64,000 bases of DNA from an uncultured Ruminococcus sp. (GCA_934435205.1 CAKSAK010000007.1:62001-126000), one strand, 5' to 3'. Positions 55,016 to 63,080 are shown, counted from the stretch's first letter. The notes: generated by a model not told the origin, from the letters alone. Numbers and translations: made by a program.

Positions 55016-55723
55016 ATGACTGTCTTTTGGAGAAAATACAATGAACTATGTGACGAGCGAGGTGTGAAGCCGAGAGCATTAGCCACAGAGCTGGGCATAT
55101 CGGCTGCGACCGTCACCAAATGGGTGAATGACGGTATGCCGAATCTCGATATGATAACGAGAATAGCCGAATACTTCGATGTTCCGATAGATTATCTTAT
55201 AAACGAGGACGATACACCGATCATTCCGCAGGCAAACAAGAAAAGAAGTGTGTTCAAGTCGGTAAGCTCACTGTCACAGCGTTGGGTGAGCCTGCGCCGT
55301 GGAAGTGAGATCAGCCTTGAAACGCAGTTGAAGATCATACCTTATGTGAATTGCTCGGTGCAGTTCCTGAATAATGACCGCTATCTCGAGTACGTTCCCG
55401 AAGCCGAGTATGATACTGAGCATTTGAAGGACACCGAAACAATATTCGATATACTGGGGATTCTCGACCACTGTGCCGACACCGAGAGCTACCGTATCGT
55501 ACAAACGCAGCTCTCACGCATCGTTCTTTATCACCTGAAAGAAAAAGGTTTTGACCGTGAAGCACTCCGCACCGAGCATCTCGATCAGCTCAAAATGGAG
55601 TACCTCTACACAGGCAAGGACTGCGGCAAGACGCACAACTACGGGCTGAACTTCTCGGATATGGACTTTCTGAGAGAGTTTACGGGGCTGAGTTATCAGG
55701 TTATGTTTACGGGGTGTGAATAA
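55016..55723 (+). CDS. XRE-family repressor of element 1
   Basis: 235 residues from ATG 55016 (MTVFWRKYNEL) behind GGAGGG. N-terminal helix-turn-helix (ALATELGISAATVTKWVNDG, then YFDVPIDYLIN) of the Cro/C1 type; the C-terminal ~170 residues are unassigned. The only plus-strand gene in the element, with its own promoter facing the DUF3987 promoter, as expected for an immunity repressor controlling element functions. Confidence 0.85.
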   Translation: MTVFWRKYNELCDERGVKPRALATELGISAATVTKWVNDGMPNLDMITRIAEYFDVPIDYLINEDDTPIIPQANKKRSVFKSVSSLSQRWVSLRRGSEISLETQLKIIPYVNCSVQFLNNDRYLEYVPEAEYDTEHLKDTETIFDILGILDHCADTESYRIVQTQLSRIVLYHLKEKGFDREALRTEHLDQLKMEYLYTGKDCGKTHNYGLNFSDMDFLREFTGLSYQVMFTGCE

Positions 55724-55735
55724 AATATAGTAAAG

Positions 55736-55773
55736 AAACCTCCGCAAGATTATTTTCCTGCGGAGGTTTTGGG
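55736..55773. terminator. Bidirectional terminator
   Basis: 11-bp stem AAACCTCCGCA / TGCGGAGGTTT, T-rich on both strands, between the repressor and the cyclase-like gene. Confidence 0.87.
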
Positions 55774-55794
55774 TATTACAATAGCATAATCAAA

Positions 55795-56580
55795 CTATAC
55801 TAAATGACTTAATTTGCTTTCAGTGAATCTAAGCAGATAGTAAAGTTTATCAATAACTCTGTAGTCATTTATTGTTTTAATTTGCGATTTGCAATAATCA
55901 ATTATTTCATTCAAAAAATCAATACTTGAAGAATAGCATCCTTGTAATACAATATTGTTTTCGAGATAATGTAAATAATTTAATATATACTTTTCGTCGA
56001 TGTCCTTTTCAACAACACCTCTACCAAAAGATGATTCGCCTATTATAGGAAGTAAATTAGCCTGGGGAGAGTTTTGAAGAAAAGCATCAATTGCCTTTTG
56101 AACGCTCTCATCGATCTTTTCAGCAACAAAACTGTCAATTAAAATGCGAGGATGTACCGCAACTTTTGATTCCAACTTATATGCCTCTACTACAGCTGGA
56201 CCAAAAAACATATTTCTTTCGGAATCAACGTAAGCATCTCCGTAATATACGCCTCCACGAAACAGTATCTTTTCTTTTAGAAGTCTTAAAAATATAGGTT
56301 CACAATTACACAATGCCACCTTAAATAATGCGCCAATATCCTTGCGTTCTTCTTCAATATCCTCTTTGAATTGATAAAAAATGTAAGCACAATCTGAAAA
56401 GGTAAACACCTTACGCTGATATGCGGTATGTGGCATATCATTTTTGAGTTGTGATTGGAACTCTTCATGAAAAACAGTGTTTATAAGATAGGATTCTTGA
56501 AAATCTGTCTTATTCTGACTTCCAAGGACATCAACGAAAATTATTAGATACTTCGAGTAATTTCTCTGTTTATTAGTCAT
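55795..56580 (-). CDS. Class III nucleotidyl-cyclase-like protein in an R-M operon
   Basis: 261 residues from ATG 56580, six bases after GTGAGG. Pattern of a class III cyclase fold: IIFVDVLGSQNKT with Asp17 (metal site 1), VFTFSDCAYIF with Asp63 (metal site 2), FRGGVYYGDAYVD (108-119, like the RxGxxxG strand), and FGPAVVEAYKLES (126-138, where active cyclases have NxxxR), then HPRILI. Both metal aspartates are present, but the transition-state Asn/Arg are replaced. Follows the endonuclease gene by 33 bases on the same strand. Activity and substrate unknown. Confidence 0.6.
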   Translation of the reverse strand: MTNKQRNYSKYLIIFVDVLGSQNKTDFQESYLINTVFHEEFQSQLKNDMPHTAYQRKVFTFSDCAYIFYQFKEDIEEERKDIGALFKVALCNCEPIFLRLLKEKILFRGGVYYGDAYVDSERNMFFGPAVVEAYKLESKVAVHPRILIDSFVAEKIDESVQKAIDAFLQNSPQANLLPIIGESSFGRGVVEKDIDEKYILNYLHYLENNIVLQGCYSSSIDFLNEIIDYCKSQIKTINDYRVIDKLYYLLRFTESKLSHLV

Positions 56581-56613
56581 ATTAACCTCACATTTCAATG
56601 ATATGGTACAATT

Positions 56614-58305
56614 TCAACTACATACAAGCCAATTACTTGCACATTCCTGTATGTAATCATACCATTCGGTTTCATTTTCAGAAGTATCAACTTTGTTTAT
56701 TATCATATCGAGAAGTCTGCGAACATCTGATGATTTTGGCTGTGTGCTGTAATTATATGAGTTTTCAACCAGTTTCATAAACAAATCTAAATCAAGTGGA
56801 ACAATCTTAGATTTTCCACCATAATAGGAGATATTAGTCCTATTCAACGTGAAGAAATGTGCTACTACCGCAGGATTGATATTCGGAGCTATAAACAGGC
56901 AATATGTATCTTTGCCTGAACGCTTCTTCAATTGACCATAGTGTCTTGCAACAGGTTCTCCCTCTGTTTCATATTGCCTTTGTCCTGACTGCAAGGTGAC
57001 CTCTACCGACATTGAATAATCTGAGTAATCGCACTCTATGTCCGGCATATTGCCCTGTGCAGTAGATAACGGCTGTCCGGAATCATCAAACTTAAAGTTA
57101 CCCTTAATATCTCCGCCATCAAGCATAGTCATTGCTCTCCATGTATTATACTCAAACATTAACGGTGCATCATAGTACTCATCAGATATAATTTCATTGA
57201 ATGTATCAATAATTTCGGAATATAGAGCATACGACTTTATTTCAGCAACTTGTTCGTGAATGACAGCTTCTTTGTGCCTTTGGACAATATCATCACGCAA
57301 ATCTTTGAGCTTCTCAAGCTCCATTCCACTTAGTTCTCTTTTAGTATAAGAACCTATCTTCATAAGAATATCAATGATATTATCTTTGTTATCCGTATAA
57401 AGAACAGGGGTATCCTTTGAAAATAAATGCTGCTTATATTGTACTGAATCAGTAACAAACACTGGATTTCTGTCAACATTAGCAAGAATAAAATCTGCTT
57501 CTGTGATTTTATCAGCAAAAATAGAAATTGATCTGTTTTTATGAGAAATAGATATTAAGCCTGTATATCTTAGATATCTAAAGCAAGCGTCTGTGTAATC
57601 TCGCATATTGCTCTTTTTAGTAGAAATAAACTTTTTAAGACTTGCATCTGTTGTTTCTCTTGTTTTTGTTTTGCCCGATGCGATAGTGTCAGAGTATAGT
57701 TCTTTTATTGCCGAAGTCCATGTTTCATCTACTAATTTTTTGTATTTTCCACGATATTCTTCTTTCTTTTTTCTGAAAGCAAGTATCATATTTTTAATTG
57801 TATCAAAGTTATGATAATCCGTTAATTGCAGAGCAAATATTTTAATTTCGTCAAACGTTAAGTATTCAAGTGTGCGTACTAACCTAAGAATTTCAAGGTA
57901 TGGGCGAACACAAAACGAACCTGAAGTATCACCATTTTCAACATGGTAAGGTGATGGCAACTGATATTTCAATAGTTGTCTGAGGAAGATTTCTTGAGGC
58001 CTTTTGCCATAAACTAACGCTTTTCCAGCTTCTGTCAAAGAGATAGAAGGCTGTAAGTCTACAAAACCCAATGCTTTAGGCGCCCTGTTTATTCTATCTC
58101 TTGCACTAAATGCTTTATCAGAAGGAGAGCCATTACCTTCAAAGAAGCTGGATTTTGCAAGCTCGTCAATAAAAGCCTCCTGAGAGTATGCATTCCATTC
58201 TTTACCATCAAACTTTTCGTGTAACAAACGAATTTCAGGGATCATCTTTTGAGGTGATCTTGGTGAAGTAGTAAAGAACAGAACTTTATTTCTTAAAACA
58301 GCCAT
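56614..58305 (-). CDS. AlwI-family type II restriction endonuclease
   Basis: 563 residues. The N-terminus (MAVLRNKVLFFTTSPRSPQKMIPEI) and overall plan fit the AlwI family, which cuts beside GGATC. A PD-(D/E)xK-like site is visible late in the protein (NMPDIECDYSDYSMSVEVTLQSG). Lies 22 bases behind the methylase gene and 33 ahead of the cyclase-like one, all on the same strand. AT-rich codon use differs from the integrase and relaxase genes. Confidence 0.88.
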   Translation of the reverse strand: MAVLRNKVLFFTTSPRSPQKMIPEIRLLHEKFDGKEWNAYSQEAFIDELAKSSFFEGNGSPSDKAFSARDRINRAPKALGFVDLQPSISLTEAGKALVYGKRPQEIFLRQLLKYQLPSPYHVENGDTSGSFCVRPYLEILRLVRTLEYLTFDEIKIFALQLTDYHNFDTIKNMILAFRKKKEEYRGKYKKLVDETWTSAIKELYSDTIASGKTKTRETTDASLKKFISTKKSNMRDYTDACFRYLRYTGLISISHKNRSISIFADKITEADFILANVDRNPVFVTDSVQYKQHLFSKDTPVLYTDNKDNIIDILMKIGSYTKRELSGMELEKLKDLRDDIVQRHKEAVIHEQVAEIKSYALYSEIIDTFNEIISDEYYDAPLMFEYNTWRAMTMLDGGDIKGNFKFDDSGQPLSTAQGNMPDIECDYSDYSMSVEVTLQSGQRQYETEGEPVARHYGQLKKRSGKDTYCLFIAPNINPAVVAHFFTLNRTNISYYGGKSKIVPLDLDLFMKLVENSYNYSTQPKSSDVRRLLDMIINKVDTSENETEWYDYIQECASNWLVCS

Positions 58306-58327
58306 ATATTCGCTCCTTAATAACTCC

Positions 58328-59176
58328 TTAATAATTCTTTACAACTATGTGCATTTTATCATTGTTGAATCTATTCTTAATATTCACAGAATAGTTTTTA
58401 TAATACTCATCAAAAATATATTCACCATATAACTCTTCTGTCAACGGAGTTTTACCTATAATCATTAAGGCACGACAAGGAAGGTTTCTGAAATCAGCAG
58501 CCAGACGGCGATGTTCAGCCTCATCAAACCCGTTCATCAAATCAATATTTCCATAATCATTAAATACACAATCATATGGGGGATCGAGAAAAATGAAATC
58601 TTCTTCCTGAGCCATATCAAATATCCTTCTATAATCGAGATTATATAACTCAGCACGTTGCAAGAGTTCACTATGCTCTGGAGTGATCAAGTGAGTATTG
58701 AGGTTAGGGTATCTACCGAACGGAACATTGTATTCACCATTATTATTATATCTTATCATTCCAGAATATGCAGTCTTGTTTATAAAGAAATAAATAACAC
58801 CATCTAAGTATGACCCATCTGGATGATTAAACAATTCTCTCATATGATAATACAAATCTTCGTTTGCATTTGGTACTCGCTCGTCAGGAGTTAAGGCTTT
58901 TAATCTTTTGAATTCAGCCTGATTACGCTCATAAATCGCTTGAATACCATCAAGTTGCGTTCTCATATCAGGATATTGATTTCTTAATTGCGTATAAAAG
59001 GTCATAAGCCTTTCATTAACATCATTTAAAATGGCATTATCAGGCTCCAAATAGAAAAAAACAGCTCCGCCCCCAAAGAAAGGCTCAATGTATCTATTAA
59101 AATCATCTGGTATATATTGTAAAAAGCGTGGAATCTCTCTCGATTTTCCACCTCTGTACTTTAACACGGGATTCAT
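58328..59176 (-). CDS. dam: Dam-like adenine-N6 DNA methyltransferase
   Basis: 282 residues from ATG 59176, behind GGAGGT. Class D12: SAM motif FFGGGAVFF (34-37), lead KYRGGKSR, NKTAYSGMIRYN and YNVPFGRY in the middle, catalytic DPPYD at 198-202. If specific for GATC, one enzyme would methylate both strands of the asymmetric AlwI site GGATC, since GATC is nested in it. First gene of the R-M operon, so protection is made first. Confidence 0.9.
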   Translation of the reverse strand: MNPVLKYRGGKSREIPRFLQYIPDDFNRYIEPFFGGGAVFFYLEPDNAILNDVNERLMTFYTQLRNQYPDMRTQLDGIQAIYERNQAEFKRLKALTPDERVPNANEDLYYHMRELFNHPDGSYLDGVIYFFINKTAYSGMIRYNNNGEYNVPFGRYPNLNTHLITPEHSELLQRAELYNLDYRRIFDMAQEEDFIFLDPPYDCVFNDYGNIDLMNGFDEAEHRRLAADFRNLPCRALMIIGKTPLTEELYGEYIFDEYYKNYSVNIKNRFNNDKMHIVVKNY

Positions 59177-59204
59177 AATCATACCTCCAGACCAAACACT
59201 TCCC

Positions 59205-59238
59205 CTATTATTATAACATAGTTATAATAATAGCACAA
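59205..59238 (-). promoter_or_regulatory. Palindrome-covered promoter of the R-M operon
   Basis: Perfect 13-bp arms CTATTATTATAAC / GTTATAATAATAG with a 3-base centre (59205-59233). The -10 TATAAT lies at 59210-59215 inside one arm, and TTGTGC at 59233-59238 is the -35 (17-base spacer). Binding here would block the polymerase, so a repressor or control protein is likely. Confidence 0.7.
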
Positions 59239-59272
59239 TACAACATTTGAAAAATCTCCTTTTTGCACAATA

Positions 59273-59305
59273 AAGTCCCTTGAAATTGTCTGTTTCAAGG
59301 GACTT
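59273..59305. terminator. Terminator of the TnpV-like gene
   Basis: 13-bp stem AAGTCCCTTGAAA / TTTCAAGGGACTT; complement ends TTTATTG. Confidence 0.82.
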
Positions 59306-59309
59306 ATGG

Positions 59310-59726
59310 TTAAACGTATATCATACACTCAAACACCGCTTCTCTCGCCATATAGACGAAGCAGTTCTCCAGACCGAGCATCTTCTCAGCATCACCGCTG
59401 AGGACAGCTTCCTGATAGCAACTGTCGGTCTGCTTCCAAAGCTCTACCTGACGGGAAATAGCTTCACTGACTTTCAGTTCCATATCATCAAGGTACAGCT
59501 CTATCCTACCCTCGTTGACGAGCCTGCGAAGCCTGTTAGGACAATGGCTATCAGAGAAATGAAGATGATACCTGATGAAATCGGTATGGTAGGTCTTGCT
59601 TTCTTCGGTCTGCGTATCGGCATTGAAGTGTGTAACGGTCACGGTATTGGTGTCCAGTCTCCACAGCGGAACGTATTTCTTTTTCAGCGAGCTGTATGCG
59701 GTCTGTTCGCTCTTATATCTGCTCAT
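59310..59726 (-). CDS. TnpV-like small mobile-element protein
   Basis: 138 residues from ATG 59726 (MSRYKSEQ), with GAGGTGG upstream; GTG 59735 overlaps that site. The central piece (PNRLRRLVNEGRIELYLDDMELKVSEAISRQVELW) resembles TnpV proteins of clostridial transposons, of unknown function. Directly follows the DUF6809-like gene. Confidence 0.55.
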   Translation of the reverse strand: MSRYKSEQTAYSSLKKKYVPLWRLDTNTVTVTHFNADTQTEESKTYHTDFIRYHLHFSDSHCPNRLRRLVNEGRIELYLDDMELKVSEAISRQVELWKQTDSCYQEAVLSGDAEKMLGLENCFVYMAREAVFECMIYV

Positions 59727-59736
59727 ACCGTCCACC

Positions 59737-60006
59737 TCACTTTATGGGCTTGATCATTTCAAGGACGAGCTGTTCGCCGACCTTGAAGCCCTTGCGGAAC
59801 TCATTGCGGTTGGAGAGATTATGCAGCTCAATGTCCGCCGACTGATATTCGTCAAGAATTTCAGTGCTGTCGGGATAGGCTTTTTTCAGTTCAGCTTCTG
59901 CTTTAACAAGCCTGTCGAGGGCAGCTTTGTATGAACCGTCCATATCCTCAATCTCGGTCAGGTGGAACAGGTCATAATCGTAAAGTTCATCGAGAATATT
60001 TTTCAT
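59737..60006 (-). CDS. Small acidic helical protein of mobile elements (DUF6809-like)
   Basis: 89 residues from ATG 60006, seven bases after GGAGG. Sequence is helical throughout (DELYDYDLFHLTEIE, AALDRLVKAEAELKKAYPDS, RKGFKVGEQLVLEMI). Similar short proteins accompany relaxase-bearing elements in clostridia; no function known. Forms a unit with the TnpV-like gene. Confidence 0.5.
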   Translation of the reverse strand: MKNILDELYDYDLFHLTEIEDMDGSYKAALDRLVKAEAELKKAYPDSTEILDEYQSADIELHNLSNRNEFRKGFKVGEQLVLEMIKPIK

Positions 60007-60213
60007 TTTCGTGTCCTCCATATTATTTGGTTGATGTTCTTCTCAAAAGAAAATAACAGGAGTATGACCATAACGCTGTCCTTTGTCTGTCCTTTACACG
60101 TTTCAAAAAGATAGAATAAAGGACAGCATAATAAAACGAGTTAAGGTTAAAAAACGCCGTAAATACGGGCTATTTCCCATATCACGGCAGGTTAGAAAAT
60201 GTGAAAAATATAA

Positions 60214-60236
60214 TTCAATTCCCGTACGGGTCACCA
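60214..60236. repeat. attR of element 1 / attL of element 2
   Basis: Exact second copy of the 23-base tRNA-Glu 3' end. The rest of the tRNA is absent here, so this is an attachment remnant and not a gene. Confidence 0.9.
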
Positions 60237-60240
60237 CAAC

Positions 60241-60289
60241 AAAGTCTCGGAAACAGCGTAGTATCGCGGTTTCCGAGACTTTATTTTTT
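60241..60289. terminator. Terminator beside the second att site
   Basis: 14-bp stem AAAGTCTCGGAAAC / GTTTCCGAGACTTT then ATTTTTT. Same position relative to the att as the one at 49784. Confidence 0.87.
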
Positions 60290-60400
60290 CCTAAAATCTC
60301 CTCAACCACTTATCTGCCACTTATTTTAAAAATAACCGCTTTCGACTACCTCTTGGCTGTGTTCTATGTACCCCGCAAGGCTTGCGCCCTGCGGTTGTTT

Positions 60401-61675
60401 TTATGCCCCGAAAACTTGTCCGAACTGTTCTTCTTCCTGCTCGTCCTCATCTTCGTAGGTGCCCTCTGTGCTGTCCTCGGAGTGCTTTTCTTCTTTCACT
60501 TTAACCTCGTTCGTGAAGCTTAGAGCGTTGCTTATCGCATCGCAGTTGCGTGCTCTCGCCTCTTGGAACATATGGGAATATAAATTTAAGGTCGTTCCAA
60601 CAACGCTATGTCCCATATCTGCGGACACCGCTACAACGTCCACACCCTCAAAAATCAGTAGCGAGGCATGGAGGTGACGTAGAGAGTGAATATTTCGGAA
60701 CGGTATTCCGATACGCTCGCAGTAGCCCTGAAGCCACTCAAAGGGAGTCTGCGGATTCATAGGTGCACCGTTCCATTTGGTGAACAGCCTGTCGTGACCC
60801 TCCCATTTTGTACCGAGCTGTTTCGCTTCCTTGGCCTGCTCTGTCCTGAACTGCTTTAGCAGATTCATTATAGACGGCGGAAACTTTGACACACGCTTGG
60901 ACTTTCGCGTCTTAGTGGTATCGGTGTATATGCCTTTTTCTTTTGTATACTGAGATGTTCTGCGGACATGGATCAGGCTGTTCTCAAAGTCGATGTCCTT
61001 CCATTCCAATCCCAGCATTTCGCTGCGCCTGAAGCCGCTGTATATCGCAAGCAGCAGATACACTTGGTATTTCATAGGCTCGTCACTTAAATGTTCGTAG
61101 AGTGTTTTTACCTCGTCCAGCGTATATATCTGCTTTTCCTCTTGCTCGGATTTTGGAACAACCACCCGTCTGCAAGGATTGTCAGTCAGCATTCCCATAC
61201 GGATAGCGTAGCTGAACACATCGCTGATAAGGCTGAGATGATGCACCGCCGTTTTGCGTGACAGCGGCTTTCCGTTGTTCATGTTCTTGCCGTTAACCAG
61301 AAGGTCGGTGATGAATTTCTGAACATCTCGACTGGTTATCTTATCAAGTCTTTTGTGACCGAGTGCAGGGTATATGCGTTTGGTGAGTTGTTTCATTCTT
61401 GAATACGATGTCGGACGAAGATTGACCTTTGCATATTCTTCAAACCACTGTTCGGCAAATGTCTCAAACTTGACTGCCGCTGTTATCTGTCCTCGCTTGC
61501 AGTCCTCCTCGAAAAGTATTGCTTGACGCTGCACCTCCTTTTCGATCTGCCGAGGTGTCATACCAGGCTCAGGTTTGTAGCTCTTGTACTGATTGCGCTG
61601 CTTACCGTCTACGCCATAACCGCATGACACCTTTATTTCGTAAGTCCCATTGGGACGCTTTCTAATAGTCGCCAT
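60401..61675 (-). CDS. int: Tyrosine integrase of element 2
   Basis: 424 residues from ATG 61675 (MATIRKRPNG), behind GGAGG. Same plan as int1: YSGFRRSEMLGLEWKD, HSLRHLHAS, MGHSVVGTT and Tyr in NLYSHMF. Carries an extra C-terminal acidic tail of about 35 residues (EGTYEDEDEQEEEQFG) that int1 lacks. Adjacent to its att site, reading toward it. Confidence 0.94.
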   Translation of the reverse strand: MATIRKRPNGTYEIKVSCGYGVDGKQRNQYKSYKPEPGMTPRQIEKEVQRQAILFEEDCKRGQITAAVKFETFAEQWFEEYAKVNLRPTSYSRMKQLTKRIYPALGHKRLDKITSRDVQKFITDLLVNGKNMNNGKPLSRKTAVHHLSLISDVFSYAIRMGMLTDNPCRRVVVPKSEQEEKQIYTLDEVKTLYEHLSDEPMKYQVYLLLAIYSGFRRSEMLGLEWKDIDFENSLIHVRRTSQYTKEKGIYTDTTKTRKSKRVSKFPPSIMNLLKQFRTEQAKEAKQLGTKWEGHDRLFTKWNGAPMNPQTPFEWLQGYCERIGIPFRNIHSLRHLHASLLIFEGVDVVAVSADMGHSVVGTTLNLYSHMFQEARARNCDAISNALSFTNEVKVKEEKHSEDSTEGTYEDEDEQEEEQFGQVFGA

Positions 61676-61703
61676 ATATATTAAAACCTCCGTTTCAAAA
61701 CTA

Positions 61704-61766
61704 TGGCGCATTTCTACCGACAACATTTTACCACATCTCGGTGGAAAAGTCCAGAGAAATGCGCCA
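61704..61766. repeat. Inverted repeat between int2 and xis2
   Basis: Outer arms TGGCGCATTTCT and AGAAATGCGCCA, inner arms ACCGA and TCGGT. Same location as the repeat in element 1 but different sequence. Confidence 0.65.
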
Positions 61767-61800
61767 CCGTATACTCGTATCTTTCCTATGAGCTAATTTC

Positions 61801-61995
61801 TTACGATGTTTTTCCACGGAGATAGTTCAGAAAAATATCCTTGTTGATGAGATACTTTCTGCCGGCCATTATGTGCGGAATTTGATCGTTGATGCACATC
61901 TGACGGACTCTGTACTCGGTCATGCCGTTTACAAGAGCAGCCGCCTCCTTGATCGTAAGCATGGTGATCTTTGTTTCGTTTTTGTTTTCTGCCAT
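61801..61995 (-). CDS. xis: Excisionase-family DNA-binding protein
   Basis: 64 residues, a single winged-helix domain (LTIKEAAALVNGMTEYRVRQM, HIMAGRKYLINKDIFLNYL). Counterpart of the excisionase in element 1 without its N-terminal extension. Sits upstream of int2 on the same strand. Confidence 0.83.
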   Translation of the reverse strand: MAENKNETKITMLTIKEAAALVNGMTEYRVRQMCINDQIPHIMAGRKYLINKDIFLNYLRGKTS

Positions 61996-62256
61996 TGTAT
62001 TATCACTCTCCTTGTTGTTTTGGTAATTCTGCTTATGGTATGTGTGATGTTCATTTTTACATCTGTCCTTTCACAGTGTTTTCAAGGGTACAGTGAAATG
62101 TTGTACCATTGGTATGTCGGAAATATATTCCGTGTTCTCTTGTCAGTAAAGCTGACATACAGTAACGTTTTGTTACACAACTTAATATGAGGTAAGGATT
62201 CGTCCCCTCATCGGAGACCTCGTCACGTTCCGTTACTCTATCGATGCTTGTTCAGA
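61996..62256. other. Intergenic region with paired hairpins
   Basis: 261 bases without a supported gene. Holds TGTCAG/CTGACA (62141-62157) and GTAAC/GTTAC (62162-62176) side by side, and ATGAGG/CCTCAT near 62187-62212. The first pair may be operator or promoter elements for xis2; the last may end the 62257 transcript. Confidence 0.45.
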
Positions 62257-62670
62257 TTATTCATCATCGGCTATACCCTCATCAAAGTTTCTTGTTATCA
62301 GATCATCAAAATTGATCTTTCCTCTTGTGCGTCTGACATTGTTCACCGCCTCACGCCTGATGTCCTTCAACTCGTTCTTGCTGAGCTCAAAGGTGTCTAC
62401 GAGAATAGCTATCAGCATTTCAACCTCGACTGCATATCTGAACAAGCCTTTTGATATTTTTGTTATGCCTTCATCGCTTGCTTGAGCAATGCACTCCGCA
62501 AGCTCCGGCACAAGAACATTACTCTTGGTAGAGATAGCTCTTGTTGCAAGAAACAATTTCAGCGCCTGCTCTATCAGTTCCGAACGGCTGATGTCCTGCT
62601 TTGTACAATAATCATCACACTCTGCAAGCACATCGCCGGACACATAAATCCCTGTTCTGATTTTATCCAA
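62257..62670 (-). CDS. Small ribbon-helix-helix-like protein A, unknown
   Basis: About 137 residues. TTG 62670 is seven bases after AAGGAGG; TTG 62676 overlaps the preceding stop. N-terminal RTGIYVSGDVLAECDDYCTKQ and SRSELIEQALKLFL look like a ribbon-helix-helix DNA-binding domain. The C-terminal half (ISKGLFRYAVEVEMLIAILVD, then NNVRRTRGKINFDDLI) is shared with its neighbour. Possibly a copy-control or regulatory protein of element 2. Confidence 0.6.
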   Translation of the reverse strand: MDKIRTGIYVSGDVLAECDDYCTKQDISRSELIEQALKLFLATRAISTKSNVLVPELAECIAQASDEGITKISKGLFRYAVEVEMLIAILVDTFELSKNELKDIRREAVNNVRRTRGKINFDDLITRNFDEGIADDE

Positions 62671-62672
62671 GG

Positions 62673-63080
62673 TCAATCCTCCTTCTGATATTTGTAGGCA
62701 TTTCTGAAATCAATAATGCCGTTTGTCCTGCGCACATCTTCAGTACACATTCCGTACAGCTTACCGACATCGATTTCATCGACATCTGTCACCGCCGCAA
62801 GTATGTGCGACTGTATTGCAGACTGCACCGCCAGCTTGAACAATGCTCTGCTGATACGCTGCTCACTGCCTTTTACGATCCCGTCAATGACAGCTGATAC
62901 CGTTTCACCGAGATACTCCGTCATATTCTCCGAATTACAATCAAGATATCCTGCATAAAACCTGATCGCTTTTTCAATAAAATCGCTCTGCGACTTTGCA
63001 TTTGCTGCCGCCATATGAGTGGTCAGCAGTTCTTTTACTTCCGGGTAGAGCCACACCGCCTGTTTTTCTTTTTTCGCCAT
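62673..63080 (-). CDS. Small ribbon-helix-helix-like protein B, paralogue of A
   Basis: 135 residues, ATG 63080 behind GGAGG. N-terminal VWLYPEVKELLTTHMAAA and SQSDFIEKAIRFYAGYL, then ISRALFKLAVQSAIQSHILA and EDVRRTNGIIDFRNA, matching protein A in order and spacing (ISxxLFxxAV, then VRRTxGxIxF). Its stop runs into the start of A, so they are co-translated and may form a heteromer. Confidence 0.62.
   Translation of the reverse strand: MAKKEKQAVWLYPEVKELLTTHMAAANAKSQSDFIEKAIRFYAGYLDCNSENMTEYLGETVSAVIDGIVKGSEQRISRALFKLAVQSAIQSHILAAVTDVDEIDVGKLYGMCTEDVRRTNGIIDFRNAYKYQKED

Larger units (their letters stand above)
49775..60236. mobile_element. Integrative mobilizable element 1 with restriction-modification cargo
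   Basis: About 10.5 kb between two 23-bp tRNA-Glu repeats. Contains integrase, excisionase, MobV relaxase with oriT-like sequence, DUF3987 protein, repressor, AlwI-type R-M operon plus a cyclase-like gene, and two small accessory genes. It has no conjugation machinery, so transfer would need a helper. The R-M segment (55795-59182) is visibly more AT-rich than the int/mob part. Confidence 0.88.

Noticed and set aside
55795..59176. Pycsar defence system
   Set aside because: No effector with a cyclic-nucleotide-binding domain plus membrane or TIR domain is adjacent, and the cyclase signature residues are altered.
60214..60236. Second tRNA-Glu gene
   Set aside because: Only the last 23 bases are present; no anticodon arm or D-arm upstream.
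60401..63080. Complete prophage
   Set aside because: No capsid, terminase or tail genes in the visible part; integrase, excisionase and small regulators fit an integrative element equally well.
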